Assembly: GCF_013387475.1 (NCBI RefSeq)
Contig: NZ_VWNB01000008.1
Span: 90,857 to 154,856, forward strand
Source of the DNA: Mariprofundus sp. KV
Lineage (GTDB): Bacteria; Pseudomonadota; Zetaproteobacteria; Mariprofundales; Mariprofundaceae
Length of the DNA stretch: 64,000 nucleotides
Reading direction: 5' to 3'
A model generated the notes under the pieces. The model made no database searches and was not told where the DNA came from. It was given only the letters and a program-made list of their open reading frames with translations. The position numbers and the translations under genes are program-made. Positions 18,320 to 27,131 of this stretch are shown one piece after another (the first letter of the stretch is position 1; every line of letters starts with the position of its first letter).

Positions 18320-18342
18320 GGTGAAAGTTCAGTTTAACCAGG

Positions 18343-18366
18343 CGGCCCTTAGGGGCCGTTTTGTTT
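18343..18366 (+). terminator. Rho-independent terminator
   Basis: CGGCCC/GGGCCG stem with a TTAG loop, followed by TTTTGTTT, 24 bases after the DUF2892 stop. It overlaps the convergent rlmN 3' end by two bases. Confidence 0.85.
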
Positions 18367-19420
18367 ATGCGGCCGACTTGCGCCGCTGTGCCACTTCCGT
18401 TTTCAACTGGCCGCAGGCAGCAGAGATCTCATTGCCGCGGGAAGAGCGCACCACGGCGATGATATTCGCCGCAACCAGTATCTCGCGAAAGGCGGAGAGT
18501 GCCGCATCATCTGGGCTCTGAAATGGTGAACCCTCAAAGGCGTTGAATGGCAGCAGGTTTACTGTGCAGCCCATACCGTTGACCAGTTCACAGAGGCGAT
18601 AGGCATCTTCCACGGTGTCATTGACTCCGGCCAGCATCACATACTCAATCAGCACCCGTTTGTTACCACGCGCTTTGATATAGGCGCGCACCGCTTCCAG
18701 CAGCGTATGGATCGGATATTTGCGGTTGATCGGGATCACCCGATCCCGTACCTCATCGGTTGTAGCGTTGAGCGAAACGGCCAGATTACATGGCAGTTTG
18801 TCTTCGATCATCCTGTAGATGGCCGGCACCATGCCTGAAGTGGAGAGGGTAATACGGTTGGGAGAGAAGGCCATGCCTTTCGGATCAGAGGCGATGCGCA
18901 CAAATTTCGCGACCTCATCGTAGTTATGCAGCGGTTCACCCATGCCCATCAATACCAGATTGCGCACCTTGAAATCGCCGATCTTCTGGCCTGCGATCAC
19001 CTGTGCAGCCATCTCGGCGGCTGAGAGATTGCGAGTCAGACCTGCGGTTGCGGTCAGGCAGAAGGTGCAGCCAACCGCACAGCCAACCTGGGTGGAGATG
19101 CACTGGGTGAGGCGGCCCGGCCCCTGAATCAATACAGTCTCCACCTCTCTGCCATCGGGCATTTTCAGCAGCAGTTTGCGGGTGCCATCTTCAGCCTGTT
19201 GCAGCGCCGTACATTCGGGCTCAAACATGCTGGTGTGTTCGGCCAGATAGCTGCGCAGGATATTCGGCAGTTCGGGAATAGCACTGATATCACTGTTGTA
19301 GTAGCGAAACAGGGAGGCAACGATGCGCTCGGCATGCACCGGTTTGGCACCTGCATCATGGCAGAGCTGAACCATCTGCTCAAAGCTCATGCCGATCAGT
19401 GGCGGAAGGTCACTTTTCAT
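18365..19420 (-). CDS. rlmN: Dual-specificity 23S rRNA/tRNA adenosine C2-methyltransferase
   Basis: A 351-residue radical-SAM methylase for A2503 of 23S rRNA and A37 of some tRNAs. The cluster Cys are C114, C118 and C121 in CAVGCTFC; MGMGEPLHNYDEV is the SAM-binding motif; and the catalytic second Cys is in ISAACGQL near 337. Length is normal. The ATG at 19420 gives the usual short N-terminus but has no clear Shine-Dalgarno (upstream TTTCCCCT); a frame to 19456 would run into the ferredoxin terminator. Confidence 0.95.
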   Translation of the reverse strand: MKSDLPPLIGMSFEQMVQLCHDAGAKPVHAERIVASLFRYYNSDISAIPELPNILRSYLAEHTSMFEPECTALQQAEDGTRKLLLKMPDGREVETVLIQGPGRLTQCISTQVGCAVGCTFCLTATAGLTRNLSAAEMAAQVIAGQKIGDFKVRNLVLMGMGEPLHNYDEVAKFVRIASDPKGMAFSPNRITLSTSGMVPAIYRMIEDKLPCNLAVSLNATTDEVRDRVIPINRKYPIHTLLEAVRAYIKARGNKRVLIEYVMLAGVNDTVEDAYRLCELVNGMGCTVNLLPFNAFEGSPFQSPDDAALSAFREILVAANIIAVVRSSRGNEISAACGQLKTEVAQRRKSAA

Positions 19421-19424
19421 AGGG

Positions 19425-19463
19425 GAAATAAAAAACGCATGTGCAGTTGCCCGCACATGCGTT
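19425..19463 (-). terminator. Terminator of the ferredoxin gene
   Basis: An 11-bp stem AACGCATGTGC/GCACATGCGTT (19434-19444 with 19453-19463). On the minus strand it is followed by TTTTTTATTT. It lies 23 bases past the ferredoxin stop and just upstream of rlmN. Confidence 0.88.
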
Positions 19464-19486
19464 CTGAATTATTGATCCTGTTGAGA

Positions 19487-19831
19487 TCAGAGGCCGTATT
19501 TGGCCTTGTTCTGAGCCACTTCTTCAGCTGATGGCGGGGTATGATCTTTCACTTCTGCCAGATCAAACAGGTCACGTTCATCATCGCAGAGCTCATTGAG
19601 TGCGATATCAGATTCGAACACCTCAGGTACATCCTCTTCAGGGTAGATCGCTTCCCATGGGCACTCAGGCTCACAGACCGCACAGTCGATGCACTCTTCC
19701 GGAGAGATGAAGAGCATATTCGGTGTCTCATCAGAGATCTCTTTCGGCTGATAAAAACAGTCTACCGGGCATACCGCAACACAAGCGGTATCGACACAAT
19801 CCTTACACAGTTGGGTGACTACAAATGCCAT
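19487..19831 (-). CDS. fdxA: 7Fe ferredoxin (FdxA type)
   Basis: A 114-residue ferredoxin. Cys at 9, 12, 17, 21 and 25, then 47, 50, 53 and 57, match the Azotobacter FdI-type layout with one 3Fe-4S and one 4Fe-4S cluster (CPVDCFYQP and [19 protein letters not shown]). The acidic C-terminal tail is family-like. It is an electron carrier, partner unknown. Its own terminator follows, so it is monocistronic. Confidence 0.92.
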   Translation of the reverse strand: MAFVVTQLCKDCVDTACVAVCPVDCFYQPKEISDETPNMLFISPEECIDCAVCEPECPWEAIYPEEDVPEVFESDIALNELCDDERDLFDLAEVKDHTPPSAEEVAQNKAKYGL

Positions 19832-19900
19832 GGGTTATTACCTCACTCACAAATTCGGCGCGCAGACTAACAAGGGCTGGCGAATATGGCTATATGTGGA

Positions 19901-21835
19901 TCAATGTGCCTGGATCAGGCTCACTTTTTCCAGTTCGCCACCGATCCTGGCGATCATGCTGCCCGGTGTTTTTTCCTGCCGCCACTCATAGACGGTGACA
20001 AAAGCCATCACCTGCTGCACATAACGGCGTGTCTCATTAAACGGGATCGCCTCCACCCACGCTTCCGGAGCAGTAAACGCTGTGCGCTCCAGCCAGCTTG
20101 ATACCCTGTGTGGCCCGGCATTGTAGGCCGCTGCCGCCAGCGCCAGAGAGCCAAAACGCTGTTTCATTTCGGCCAGATAGGTTGAACCAAGACGAATATT
20201 AATCTCCGGAGAGAGCAGGTCGGGATGACGAGAGCGCAGTTTAAGTTGTTTGGCCACGGCTCTGGCCGTACGCGGCATCAGCTGCATCAAACCTTTGGCT
20301 CCCACATAGGATACAGCCTGAGCATTAAAGGCTGACTCCTGCCGGATAATGCTCCAGATCTCGGATGAGGAGAGGCCACTCTCCATCGATGCGGATCTGA
20401 CCTCTTCCTCAAAAGCCAGTGGAAAACGCGCTTCAAGGGCATCAAGGTTGTCGGCTTTATAGGCGGAACGAATCGTCTGATCAAACCAGCCCCAATGGCT
20501 GGCAAGATTGGTGGCAGCAGCCCAACGTTCTTTGGAGGCATCTTGCAGGGCGAAATGCCACTCCCGACTGGCTTTGTTGCTGCTTCCCAGCTGCAGCCAC
20601 TCATAAGCCCTGTGTACGGCCTGCATGCTGGCCACCTCTGCAATGGCCGCCGCGGAGGCATCAACAATGCTGCTTTCGAGCTTGAGCGGGATGCCGAGCC
20701 TTTCAGAGGCGAGGAAGCTGTAGTAACCGCGATCATTGGCCAAGAGAAGATAGAGCGGTTCAGCCAGATCGCTATGGCCTGTTATTTCAAGTGCGCGAGC
20801 TTTCCAGTAGAGCCAGTTGCTCTGCTGGCGTTCGTTATCGGGCATGGCGTCAATGGCGGCAACAGTTTGCGGCCACTGCTGATTGACAATATACAGGCGT
20901 ACCAGCCAGCTGCGGGTATCTTCGTTCTGTGCCGATGCAGGCAGGCTGTTCAGCCAGGTGATCGCTTCAGGCATATGGCGGCGGGCAGCGCGCAGGGCAA
21001 TCTGGCGTTGCTGATCAGTCAGGAAAGCTGCGCTGAGACCGGCTTTAAGAGCAAGTGTCTGCACCTGTAACCACGCCTTGGCGGGATCGGAGCGAGCCAG
21101 TCGTTGCACTCCATCATTAAGCATTAATTCGCTAATCAGTGGCGAGTGGATTGCAGGGAACCGGTTTAACATCGTTTCAGGATCGGTCTGCATCTTCTGC
21201 CAGTAGCTGATCAGTGATTGCTGATCTTTTGGCAGATGGCGTTTCTCGCCCTTTATCTTTTTCCATTTGCCGCTATTGGCATAGTGGTCAATGCGCAGCC
21301 AGCGTTCATAGAGTGTGGGGTGCCCAGACTTCTGCCACTGTTGATAGAGCGGATGTGTGTATCCGCTGACTTTTTTCGCTTTGATCCAGCGTTTGGAGAA
21401 GAGCGCCAGCGCCTGTTTGGTGTCGCCAGCTTTCCATGCTGAGAGCATGGCAATCTCAGGTGTCCGCTTGCGATCAGCAGGAAACTTTTCAAGCTGTTGA
21501 CCAATCTTTTTCCAGTCACCTTTTTTGGCAAGATGATGAAGCCATGCCACACGCAGGTTGATCGATTCAGGAATATCGGAAAAGTGTTCAACGACATCCT
21601 GAACTGTGCTGTCACTACCCTTGGCAAGCGCTTTTCGGGCTTCCCAGATATCGAGATAGGGTGTAAGCGGATAGTCTGGAATCTTGGCTTTCAGGGTTTG
21701 ATAGGTGTGAAGGTCGTTGCTGTTCAGGGCTGCGCGAGCCGCTTCGAAGGTGGTTCGGTTATGCGTCGGCGTGGCCGCCTGCGCAAAAGATGCACAGAGC
21801 AGTGAGACGATGATGATCAAGCCGTTTAAGCGCAT
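19901..21835 (-). CDS. slt: Soluble lytic murein transglycosylase
   Basis: A 644-residue periplasmic transglycosylase. Signal peptide MRLNGLIIIVSLLCASFAQA; a long alpha-helical superhelix of about 450 residues (ring domain of Slt70); then a C-terminal lysozyme-like domain with the catalytic Glu in IIRQESAFNAQAVSYVGAKG (about E495), LMQLMPRTARAVAK and AAYNAGPHRVSSWL. It cleaves glycan strands to 1,6-anhydro ends, the substrates later handled by ampD. It precedes the B12 operon on the same strand, but a gap of about 118 bases separates it from that operon's last gene. Confidence 0.95.
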   Translation of the reverse strand: MRLNGLIIIVSLLCASFAQAATPTHNRTTFEAARAALNSNDLHTYQTLKAKIPDYPLTPYLDIWEARKALAKGSDSTVQDVVEHFSDIPESINLRVAWLHHLAKKGDWKKIGQQLEKFPADRKRTPEIAMLSAWKAGDTKQALALFSKRWIKAKKVSGYTHPLYQQWQKSGHPTLYERWLRIDHYANSGKWKKIKGEKRHLPKDQQSLISYWQKMQTDPETMLNRFPAIHSPLISELMLNDGVQRLARSDPAKAWLQVQTLALKAGLSAAFLTDQQRQIALRAARRHMPEAITWLNSLPASAQNEDTRSWLVRLYIVNQQWPQTVAAIDAMPDNERQQSNWLYWKARALEITGHSDLAEPLYLLLANDRGYYSFLASERLGIPLKLESSIVDASAAAIAEVASMQAVHRAYEWLQLGSSNKASREWHFALQDASKERWAAATNLASHWGWFDQTIRSAYKADNLDALEARFPLAFEEEVRSASMESGLSSSEIWSIIRQESAFNAQAVSYVGAKGLMQLMPRTARAVAKQLKLRSRHPDLLSPEINIRLGSTYLAEMKQRFGSLALAAAAYNAGPHRVSSWLERTAFTAPEAWVEAIPFNETRRYVQQVMAFVTVYEWRQEKTPGSMIARIGGELEKVSLIQAH

Positions 21836-21953
21836 TTCAGCCCCCTTTGCTGGCTGCTTCCCGCCGCCTAGCGTAGAGGGTTTCTTTTGTTATTGCCAGT
21901 GGTTAGATGATTCGTGTGCGAGATTGCATCCACAGGGTGAACGTAAGAAGCTG

Positions 21954-22268
21954 TTACATCTTGTAAAATGCGAACTCTTCAACAACCCTGCCACCACGAA
22001 AATGCTCTTCGATGATGCGGTCAATGGCACTCTGATTCAGATTGCAGTACCAGACCCCTTCAGGATAAACCACCATCACCGGTCCCTCCATGCAGACACC
22101 AAGGCAGCCAGCCCGGTTCACACGTACAGCATCGGGATCACCGACAACCAGACCAGCAGCAACCACCTGATCTTTCAGATAGTTGAGCAGTGGCAGGTTC
22201 TCTCCGCAGCTTTTACCACAGCACATAATGGCGTGGCGTTTGTAGGGCATCATCATCGGTTTTGGCAT
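21954..22268 (-). CDS. Thioredoxin-like [2Fe-2S] ferredoxin (CbiW-like position)
   Basis: A 104-residue ferredoxin with the thioredoxin-like 2Fe-2S pattern: C16/C17 and C21 in IMCCGKSCGENLP, and C55 and C59 in NRAGCLGVCMEGPVMVVYPEG. It is the last gene of the B12 operon, three bases after cobA. A ferredoxin in this place next to a CbiX-like chelatase recalls CbiW of some cobalamin operons, where it may supply electrons. That role is inferred from position only. Confidence 0.82.
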   Translation of the reverse strand: MPKPMMMPYKRHAIMCCGKSCGENLPLLNYLKDQVVAAGLVVGDPDAVRVNRAGCLGVCMEGPVMVVYPEGVWYCNLNQSAIDRIIEEHFRGGRVVEEFAFYKM

Positions 22269-22271
22269 GGC

Positions 22272-23018
22272 TTAATCCTTCCAGCTTATTCTTTCGTTCA
22301 CCACATCACCGATAATAATAATCGATGGTGATTGAGCCGTGACCTCTCCACTGGCTACCGCTTGCAGCGTGGTCACTGTCGTCTGCTCATTATCCAGCGT
22401 AGCAGCGTGAATAATGGCAACTGGCGTCTGTTGTGCAAGACCGGCCTCAAGCAGGCGCCCGGCAATTTGTGGCAGATTCCGCGCTCCCATGTAGAAGACC
22501 AGTACCGGAAACGCCTCTACCAGCGCCTGCCAGTCCATACGACTCTTCTCGCTGGCTTCATGACCGGTAAGAAAAGCCAGCGTGGCATTAACCGAGCGAT
22601 CAGTAACCGGAATGCCGGCCATAGCAGGAGCTGCCACCCCGGATGTAATACCCGGAATCACCCGGAAAGGTACCCGGGCTGCGGCCAGCGCACGCATCTC
22701 CTCGCCACCGCGGCCAAAGACAAACGGATCACCACCTTTAAGGCGTACCACCCGTTTCCCGGCGCTGGCCAGTTCAATCAGTGTCTCACAGATATCATGC
22801 TGACTGGCTGAAGGTCTGCCACCGCGTTTGCCTGCTTCAATCAGTTCAGCACCGATGGCCGCCATATTCAGCACTTCATCGGAGACCAGTGCGTCATATA
22901 CAATAGCATCGCACTCAGCGATCAGTGTTGCTGCGGCCAGTGTGAGCAGTGATGCCGCACCGGGACCGGCACCGACCAGTGCGACCTCACCGGATTGCAA
23001 AGGGGCATCAAGTTTCAT
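22272..23018 (-). CDS. cobA: Uroporphyrinogen-III C-methyltransferase
   Basis: A 248-residue SUMT-type enzyme that makes precorrin-2 from uroporphyrinogen III with SAM, the shared entry to siroheme and B12. Motifs: VALVGAGPGAASLLTLAA near the start, YDALVSDEVL, GKRGGRPS, and VVRLKGGDPFVFGRGGEE. Plain methyltransferase without the CysG dehydrogenase part. Its ATG overlaps the upstream CbiX-like gene as ATGA. As a late gene of the B12 operon it would come under the riboswitch. Confidence 0.95.
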   Translation of the reverse strand: MKLDAPLQSGEVALVGAGPGAASLLTLAAATLIAECDAIVYDALVSDEVLNMAAIGAELIEAGKRGGRPSASQHDICETLIELASAGKRVVRLKGGDPFVFGRGGEEMRALAAARVPFRVIPGITSGVAAPAMAGIPVTDRSVNATLAFLTGHEASEKSRMDWQALVEAFPVLVFYMGARNLPQIAGRLLEAGLAQQTPVAIIHAATLDNEQTTVTTLQAVASGEVTAQSPSIIIIGDVVNERISWKD

Positions 23019-23608
23019 TCAGCACTCCTGAAGCACTCTGCGACCAATTCGGCAAAACCATCGAGTTCACTCAGTACGGGCGCAACGGTTACATCGGGGA
23101 TGGCAGATTCACTGATCATGCTGCGAACTCTAGCAAGTGAGTGTCCCGGAAACAGCAGTACCGGTTGCACGGTTATGCCGCTAGCCCCTGCTTGATGTTG
23201 CTGTTGCAGAACTGTTGTCAGTGATGGCTCACCATGCAGACAGGCAACCGGGCCATGCTCCTGCAGTCTGTTTTGCAGCGCCTCAAAACCTGTGGTTTGA
23301 TAGAGCAGAAAGATGCTGTTCTGCGAACTGTTTTTAAGAATAAGGGAGCTGATGGCATCGGTTTGAGTGCTGAATGCCGGTAGCAGACGGCAATTTGAAA
23401 CAGCTGCAAGCGCAGGTGCATCCTTCGTGACATGAACGCCAGCACCAAGAAACAGAGGAAGGATCTCAGCTCCTGCAGGCAGTCGGGCGTCAGAGAGAAA
23501 GGCAGTTGTGACCGAGTCGCCAAGCAGTGTGGAAACGTTGCCTGCCAGGGCATCGACCTGTTCTGCATGTGCCGAGTCAGAAGAGCCGTGGGCAAGCAGT
23601 ACTCTCAA
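23015..23608 (-). CDS. CbiX/SirB-like chelatase
   Basis: A 197-residue protein with LLAHGSSD at the start and the paired metal-site regions PLFLGAGVHVTKDAP and QPVLLFPGHSLARV, as in duplicated CbiX/SirB sirohydrochlorin chelatases. In B12 context it would insert cobalt into the ring. It appears to start with TTG, overlapping the stop of cobO as TTGA. The His in LLAHGS and in PGHS fit the conserved metal ligands. Metal specificity cannot be read from the sequence. Confidence 0.8.
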   Translation of the reverse strand: MRVLLAHGSSDSAHAEQVDALAGNVSTLLGDSVTTAFLSDARLPAGAEILPLFLGAGVHVTKDAPALAAVSNCRLLPAFSTQTDAISSLILKNSSQNSIFLLYQTTGFEALQNRLQEHGPVACLHGEPSLTTVLQQQHQAGASGITVQPVLLFPGHSLARVRSMISESAIPDVTVAPVLSELDGFAELVAECFRSAE

Positions 23609-24141
23609 AATTCAATGCCCTGAGTTGCTTTAATATCATTTTGATAGGCGTGTTTGATCATCTTCATCTCGGTGACGGTATCGGCAACCTCGATCACTTC
23701 GGGGGCTGCATTACGCCCGGTGAGGATCATATGCATCCACTGCGGTTTTTCATCACGGATAAAGGTAGCGATCTCCTCGCCGCTGATCCAGCCGTAACCA
23801 GAGCAGTAGTTGATCTCATCGAAGAGCACCAGATCGAACTCCTCAGAGCGAACCTTGGCTTTGCAGAGTTCCCATATCTCACGACTGGTTTTGATATCCT
23901 GCTCAGGGTTTTTGGTATCCCAGGTGAAACCATCACCGAGTGCATGCCACTCGATGTTATCGAATTGTTTGGCTGCCCGCTCTTCTCCGGTTTTCCATTT
24001 GCCTTTGATGAACTGGATCACACACACTTTCATGCCCCAGCCCGCAGCGCGGAAAGCGACACCAAAAGCCGATGAGCTTTTGCCTTTACCTTCGCCGGTA
24101 TGTACCAGCACAACGCCCTGTCGTTTATCGCGTGATTTCAT
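23605..24141 (-). CDS. cobO: Corrinoid adenosyltransferase (CobO/BtuR)
   Basis: A 178-residue CobA/CobO/BtuR-type ATP:corrinoid adenosyltransferase, forming the Co-C bond of adenosylcobalamin intermediates. The P-loop-like GEGKGKSS is at 16-23, followed by AFGVAFRAAGWGMKVCVIQF and DLVLFDEINYCSGYGW, the family's full motif set. Normal length. ATGA overlap with the upstream btuD-like gene. It serves both newly made and salvaged corrinoids. Confidence 0.95.
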   Translation of the reverse strand: MKSRDKRQGVVLVHTGEGKGKSSSAFGVAFRAAGWGMKVCVIQFIKGKWKTGEERAAKQFDNIEWHALGDGFTWDTKNPEQDIKTSREIWELCKAKVRSEEFDLVLFDEINYCSGYGWISGEEIATFIRDEKPQWMHMILTGRNAAPEVIEVADTVTEMKMIKHAYQNDIKATQGIEF

Positions 24142-24872
24142 TTCATTACTCCGTAATCAGGAACCAGAACAGTTCCCTGTGTGATGACTGGTGCATCAAA
24201 CAGCTTCGTTAATCGCTCACTTGCAAAAAGCTGTTTCGCCTCACCATATTCGGCACCGCCTTTACCATCAATGAGTATGAGGTGGTCGGCAACAGCCATC
24301 GCCTGCTGAATATCGTGCAGTACCGTGACAATGGCACGCCCCTGTTTGCACTCCTCTTTCATCATATTGATACAGTGAATCTGATGTTTGAGATCGAGAT
24401 GTGCAGTCGGCTCATCGAGCAGCCATATGGGTGTCTGGCGTAGCATAAGCGCAGCCAGTTCTGTGCGTTGACGTTCGCCACTGGATAGCTCCCCCAGCGG
24501 CCTTTGCAGCAATGAACCAATATCCATGCGTGTCGCGGTAGATGCAACAGCGTCGATCTCTTCACCGGCTGCCAGTTCAAGGCGCTGTTTTACAGTCAGG
24601 CCGAATTCGGTAGGAGGAAGCTCCCCCTGCCAGGCGATCAGGCGGGTCAGTGCATGACGGCTGTAGCCGGTAAGCGTCTTGCCATGCAACTCCAGATCGC
24701 CTGATGCAGGAATCAGCCCGGCCAGTGCCAGCAGCAGGCTCGATTTTCCGGCACCGTTTGGCCCGAGAACCACCACGATTTCACCCTCATTGAATGCACA
24801 ACTCAATCCTGAAAGCAGGGTGGAGGCTCCGCGTTTGATCATGAGATTTGAAAGCTTCATCAGGCAACTCAT
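24138..24872 (-). CDS. btuD: Vitamin B12 ABC transporter, ATP-binding protein
   Basis: A 244-residue ABC ATPase of the FecCD/BtuD group. Walker A GPNGAGKSS at 37-45, Q-loop region IAWQGELPP, signature LSSGERQRTEL, Walker B IWLLDEPTAHLDL and H-loop TVLHDIQQAM are all intact. It overlaps btuC upstream (ATGA) and cobO downstream (ATGA). With btuC and btuF it would form the corrinoid importer of the inner membrane. Confidence 0.93.
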   Translation of the reverse strand: MSCLMKLSNLMIKRGASTLLSGLSCAFNEGEIVVVLGPNGAGKSSLLLALAGLIPASGDLELHGKTLTGYSRHALTRLIAWQGELPPTEFGLTVKQRLELAAGEEIDAVASTATRMDIGSLLQRPLGELSSGERQRTELAALMLRQTPIWLLDEPTAHLDLKHQIHCINMMKEECKQGRAIVTVLHDIQQAMAVADHLILIDGKGGAEYGEAKQLFASERLTKLFDAPVITQGTVLVPDYGVMK

Positions 24873-25798
24873 TGCGAACGCCTCAGCAGCAGGTAGAGGA
24901 ATACCGGTACGCCGATAATAGCGGTGAGAATGCCGACCGGCAGTTCAGCCGGAGCAATGATGGTGCGGGCAGCTGAATCAGCCAGCACCAACAGCAGGCC
25001 ACCCCCGATAGCTGAGGCAGGCAGTACAGCGCTGTGCAGTGAGCCGAACAGCAGACGCATCAGATGCGGAATCACAAGTCCCACGAAGCCAATGGTTCCG
25101 GCAGCAGTCACTGCCAGTGCGGTGACTGCGGAGGCGAGCAGCAGCAGGCGCTGGCGCAGCGTTTTGACATCCACACCCAAGGCTTCGGCATGGCGCTCAC
25201 CGAGCAGTAGTTTATCCAGTGCGCGGGAGAGCATCACGCCGCAAGCCAGTGCGATAGCCCATGCAATCAGTAGTAGCGGGACAGGCAGATCGGAGTGGGA
25301 GAGATCACCCATCATCCAGGAGAAGGCGCGAAACAGCCCCTGCTCAGGTAGCAGCGCCAGCAGTAGTGCCAGCACGGCCGACCAGAAGGCGGCCAGTACC
25401 ACACCGGCCAGCAGCATGCGGTTGGCACCCAGATGGGAGAAGAACATCACCGCCACAATGCCGATCCACGCGCCGATAAAGGCACCTGCACTCATCACCC
25501 ATGCCGATTCGGGCATAAACATCAGGCCGGTTACCGCACCGGCAGAGGCAGAGCCAGCTACACCCAGCACATAGGGTTCGGCCAGCGGGTTGCCGAGCAA
25601 CACCTGAAACCATGCGCCGGCCAGAGCCAGCAGGCCACCGACAGCAAAAGCGGTGAGCAGACGCGGGAAACGCAGATCCCAGAGGATGGTCTGCTCCAGA
25701 GCATCGCTGGCAGCAAACGGATTGATCCACTGCTCACCAGTTGCCAGCCCCAGCAGCAGGCAGAGTGCAACAGCAACAAGCAGGGCGAACCAGCGCAT
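24869..25798 (-). CDS. btuC: Vitamin B12 ABC transporter, permease
   Basis: A FecCD-family permease of about 309 residues and ten predicted helices. GNPLAEPYVLGVAGSASAGAV, ERHAEALGVDVKTLR and IGFVGLVIPHLMRLLFGS are the family signatures. I start it at MRWFALLVAV (25798), where the ATG overlaps the cobS stop as TGATG; the ORF can begin eleven residues earlier at 25831, but that would overlap cobS by 34 bases. Partner of btuD and btuF in the same operon. Confidence 0.92.
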   Translation of the reverse strand: MRWFALLVAVALCLLLGLATGEQWINPFAASDALEQTILWDLRFPRLLTAFAVGGLLALAGAWFQVLLGNPLAEPYVLGVAGSASAGAVTGLMFMPESAWVMSAGAFIGAWIGIVAVMFFSHLGANRMLLAGVVLAAFWSAVLALLLALLPEQGLFRAFSWMMGDLSHSDLPVPLLLIAWAIALACGVMLSRALDKLLLGERHAEALGVDVKTLRQRLLLLASAVTALAVTAAGTIGFVGLVIPHLMRLLFGSLHSAVLPASAIGGGLLLVLADSAARTIIAPAELPVGILTAIIGVPVFLYLLLRRSQ

Positions 25799-26526
25799 CA
25801 GAGTAGTCCGACTGCGAGTAGCATCAGACACTCGCTATATTCAATACCGGCACCAAGGCAGTCACCGCTCATGCCACCAAGACGCCACTTCAGATAAGCG
25901 CGCCAGAGCAGCAGGGCGCCGATAGCAGCAAGAGCAAACATGAAGGAGACGAAAATAAGTGAGAGCAGGAGGAGCGCGCCGCCCCAGATCCAGTAGATCT
26001 TTGCATCAACCTGCCATACGAAGGCTTCGCCACTACCAGGTGCAAGTGGTTCAAGCGTCTGTGACCAGAAGATGGCGCCAACTCTTGCCCAGGCGGGAAC
26101 AAGCAGCAGAACCCAGAGGTCGATATCGGGTGACTCCACAATCCATGCCACTGCAACCAGTTTGGTGAGCAGGATTGCAACAATAGCCATCACACCGAAT
26201 GCGCCGGTATGCGGATCTTTCATCACAGCCAGCAGGCGCTCAGGATCACGGTGAGATGCACCGAGGCCATCAGCGAGATCGGCAGCACCATCAAGATGCA
26301 GGCCGCCACTAATGCCCAGCCAGAATAGTACAACCAGCAGGCCGGCCATCCATGGGCTGGCAGTGATACCCAGTTGGGCTGCGAGCAGCAGCAGCAGACC
26401 GATGGCGAGGCCGACCAGTGGAAACCAGATGGCAGCGCTTGAGAGCTCCTCTTGCTTATAGTCAGCCAGCGCAGGCATCGGAATGCGCGTGAGAAAGCCG
26501 AAAGCGAGAATCAGACCGCGTGGCAT
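25798..26526 (-). CDS. cobS: Adenosylcobinamide-GDP ribazoletransferase (cobalamin synthase)
   Basis: A 242-residue integral membrane CobS, joining adenosylcobinamide-GDP with alpha-ribazole (or its phosphate). It starts MPRGLILAFGFLTRIPMP and has the signature GGLHLDGAADLADGLGASHRD with the Asp-rich Mg2+ site, then MKDPHTGAFGVMA. The ATG overlaps the cobC stop as TGATG, so I do not use the longer frame to 26739. The end at 25798 touches btuC. Confidence 0.94.
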   Translation of the reverse strand: MPRGLILAFGFLTRIPMPALADYKQEELSSAAIWFPLVGLAIGLLLLLAAQLGITASPWMAGLLVVLFWLGISGGLHLDGAADLADGLGASHRDPERLLAVMKDPHTGAFGVMAIVAILLTKLVAVAWIVESPDIDLWVLLLVPAWARVGAIFWSQTLEPLAPGSGEAFVWQVDAKIYWIWGGALLLLSLIFVSFMFALAAIGALLLWRAYLKWRLGGMSGDCLGAGIEYSECLMLLAVGLL

Positions 26527-27131
26527 CAGGATTGGACCTCGCGATTGATAAACAGCAGGCGAGGTTGATGCCCTGCAAACAGGGATATCTGACTGCAGGA
26601 GGCGTAGGGGAGATGCAGTCGCCAGAGCGCACTCATCGGCATGTTCAGAGTGTGTGCCAGCAGCACCCGGATGACGCCGCCGTGGGCAACAAGCAGACGA
26701 TTTTGACCGACATCGCGCTTGATCCACTCTTGCCAGCAACTGATAACGCGCTGACTGAAATCATCAAAGGCTTCGCCGTTGGGGGGCTGGATGCCCACAG
26801 GCGACTCCCAGAACTGCTGTAGCACCTCGTTATCAGAGCCACTGATCTCGTCAAAGCTGCGGTTCTCCCAATCACCGAAATCCATCTCGGCCATCGCATC
26901 GAGGGTGATCAGCTCACGCTTCGACTGCTCACTGAACTCACGGGCAAACAGCTTGCAGCGTTGCAGTGGTGAGGTGGCGATATGATCAAAACCATCAAAC
27001 CCGCTAGCAGCTGCACGCATCTGGCTCCAACCGCGCTCGGAGAGTGGAATATCTGTGCTGCCGCGAAAGGCCCAGCCCTCAGCTTCCACTTCACCGTGAC
27101 GCAACAGCGTGATGATGGTCGGTTCACTCAT
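26526..27131 (-). CDS. cobC: Alpha-ribazole phosphatase-like histidine phosphatase
   Basis: A 201-residue histidine-phosphatase-fold protein. LLRHGEVEAEGWAFRGSTD holds the phosphohistidine (RHG) near residues 10-12; ATSPLQRCKLFAREF and VAHGGVIRVLL carry the other active-site Arg and His. In this operon it is most likely the CobC step, removing phosphate from alpha-ribazole-5'-phosphate or adenosylcobalamin-5'-phosphate. ATG at 27131 overlaps the cobT end by eight bases; the longer frame would overlap it by 86. Confidence 0.88.
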   Translation of the reverse strand: MSEPTIITLLRHGEVEAEGWAFRGSTDIPLSERGWSQMRAAASGFDGFDHIATSPLQRCKLFAREFSEQSKRELITLDAMAEMDFGDWENRSFDEISGSDNEVLQQFWESPVGIQPPNGEAFDDFSQRVISCWQEWIKRDVGQNRLLVAHGGVIRVLLAHTLNMPMSALWRLHLPYASCSQISLFAGHQPRLLFINREVQS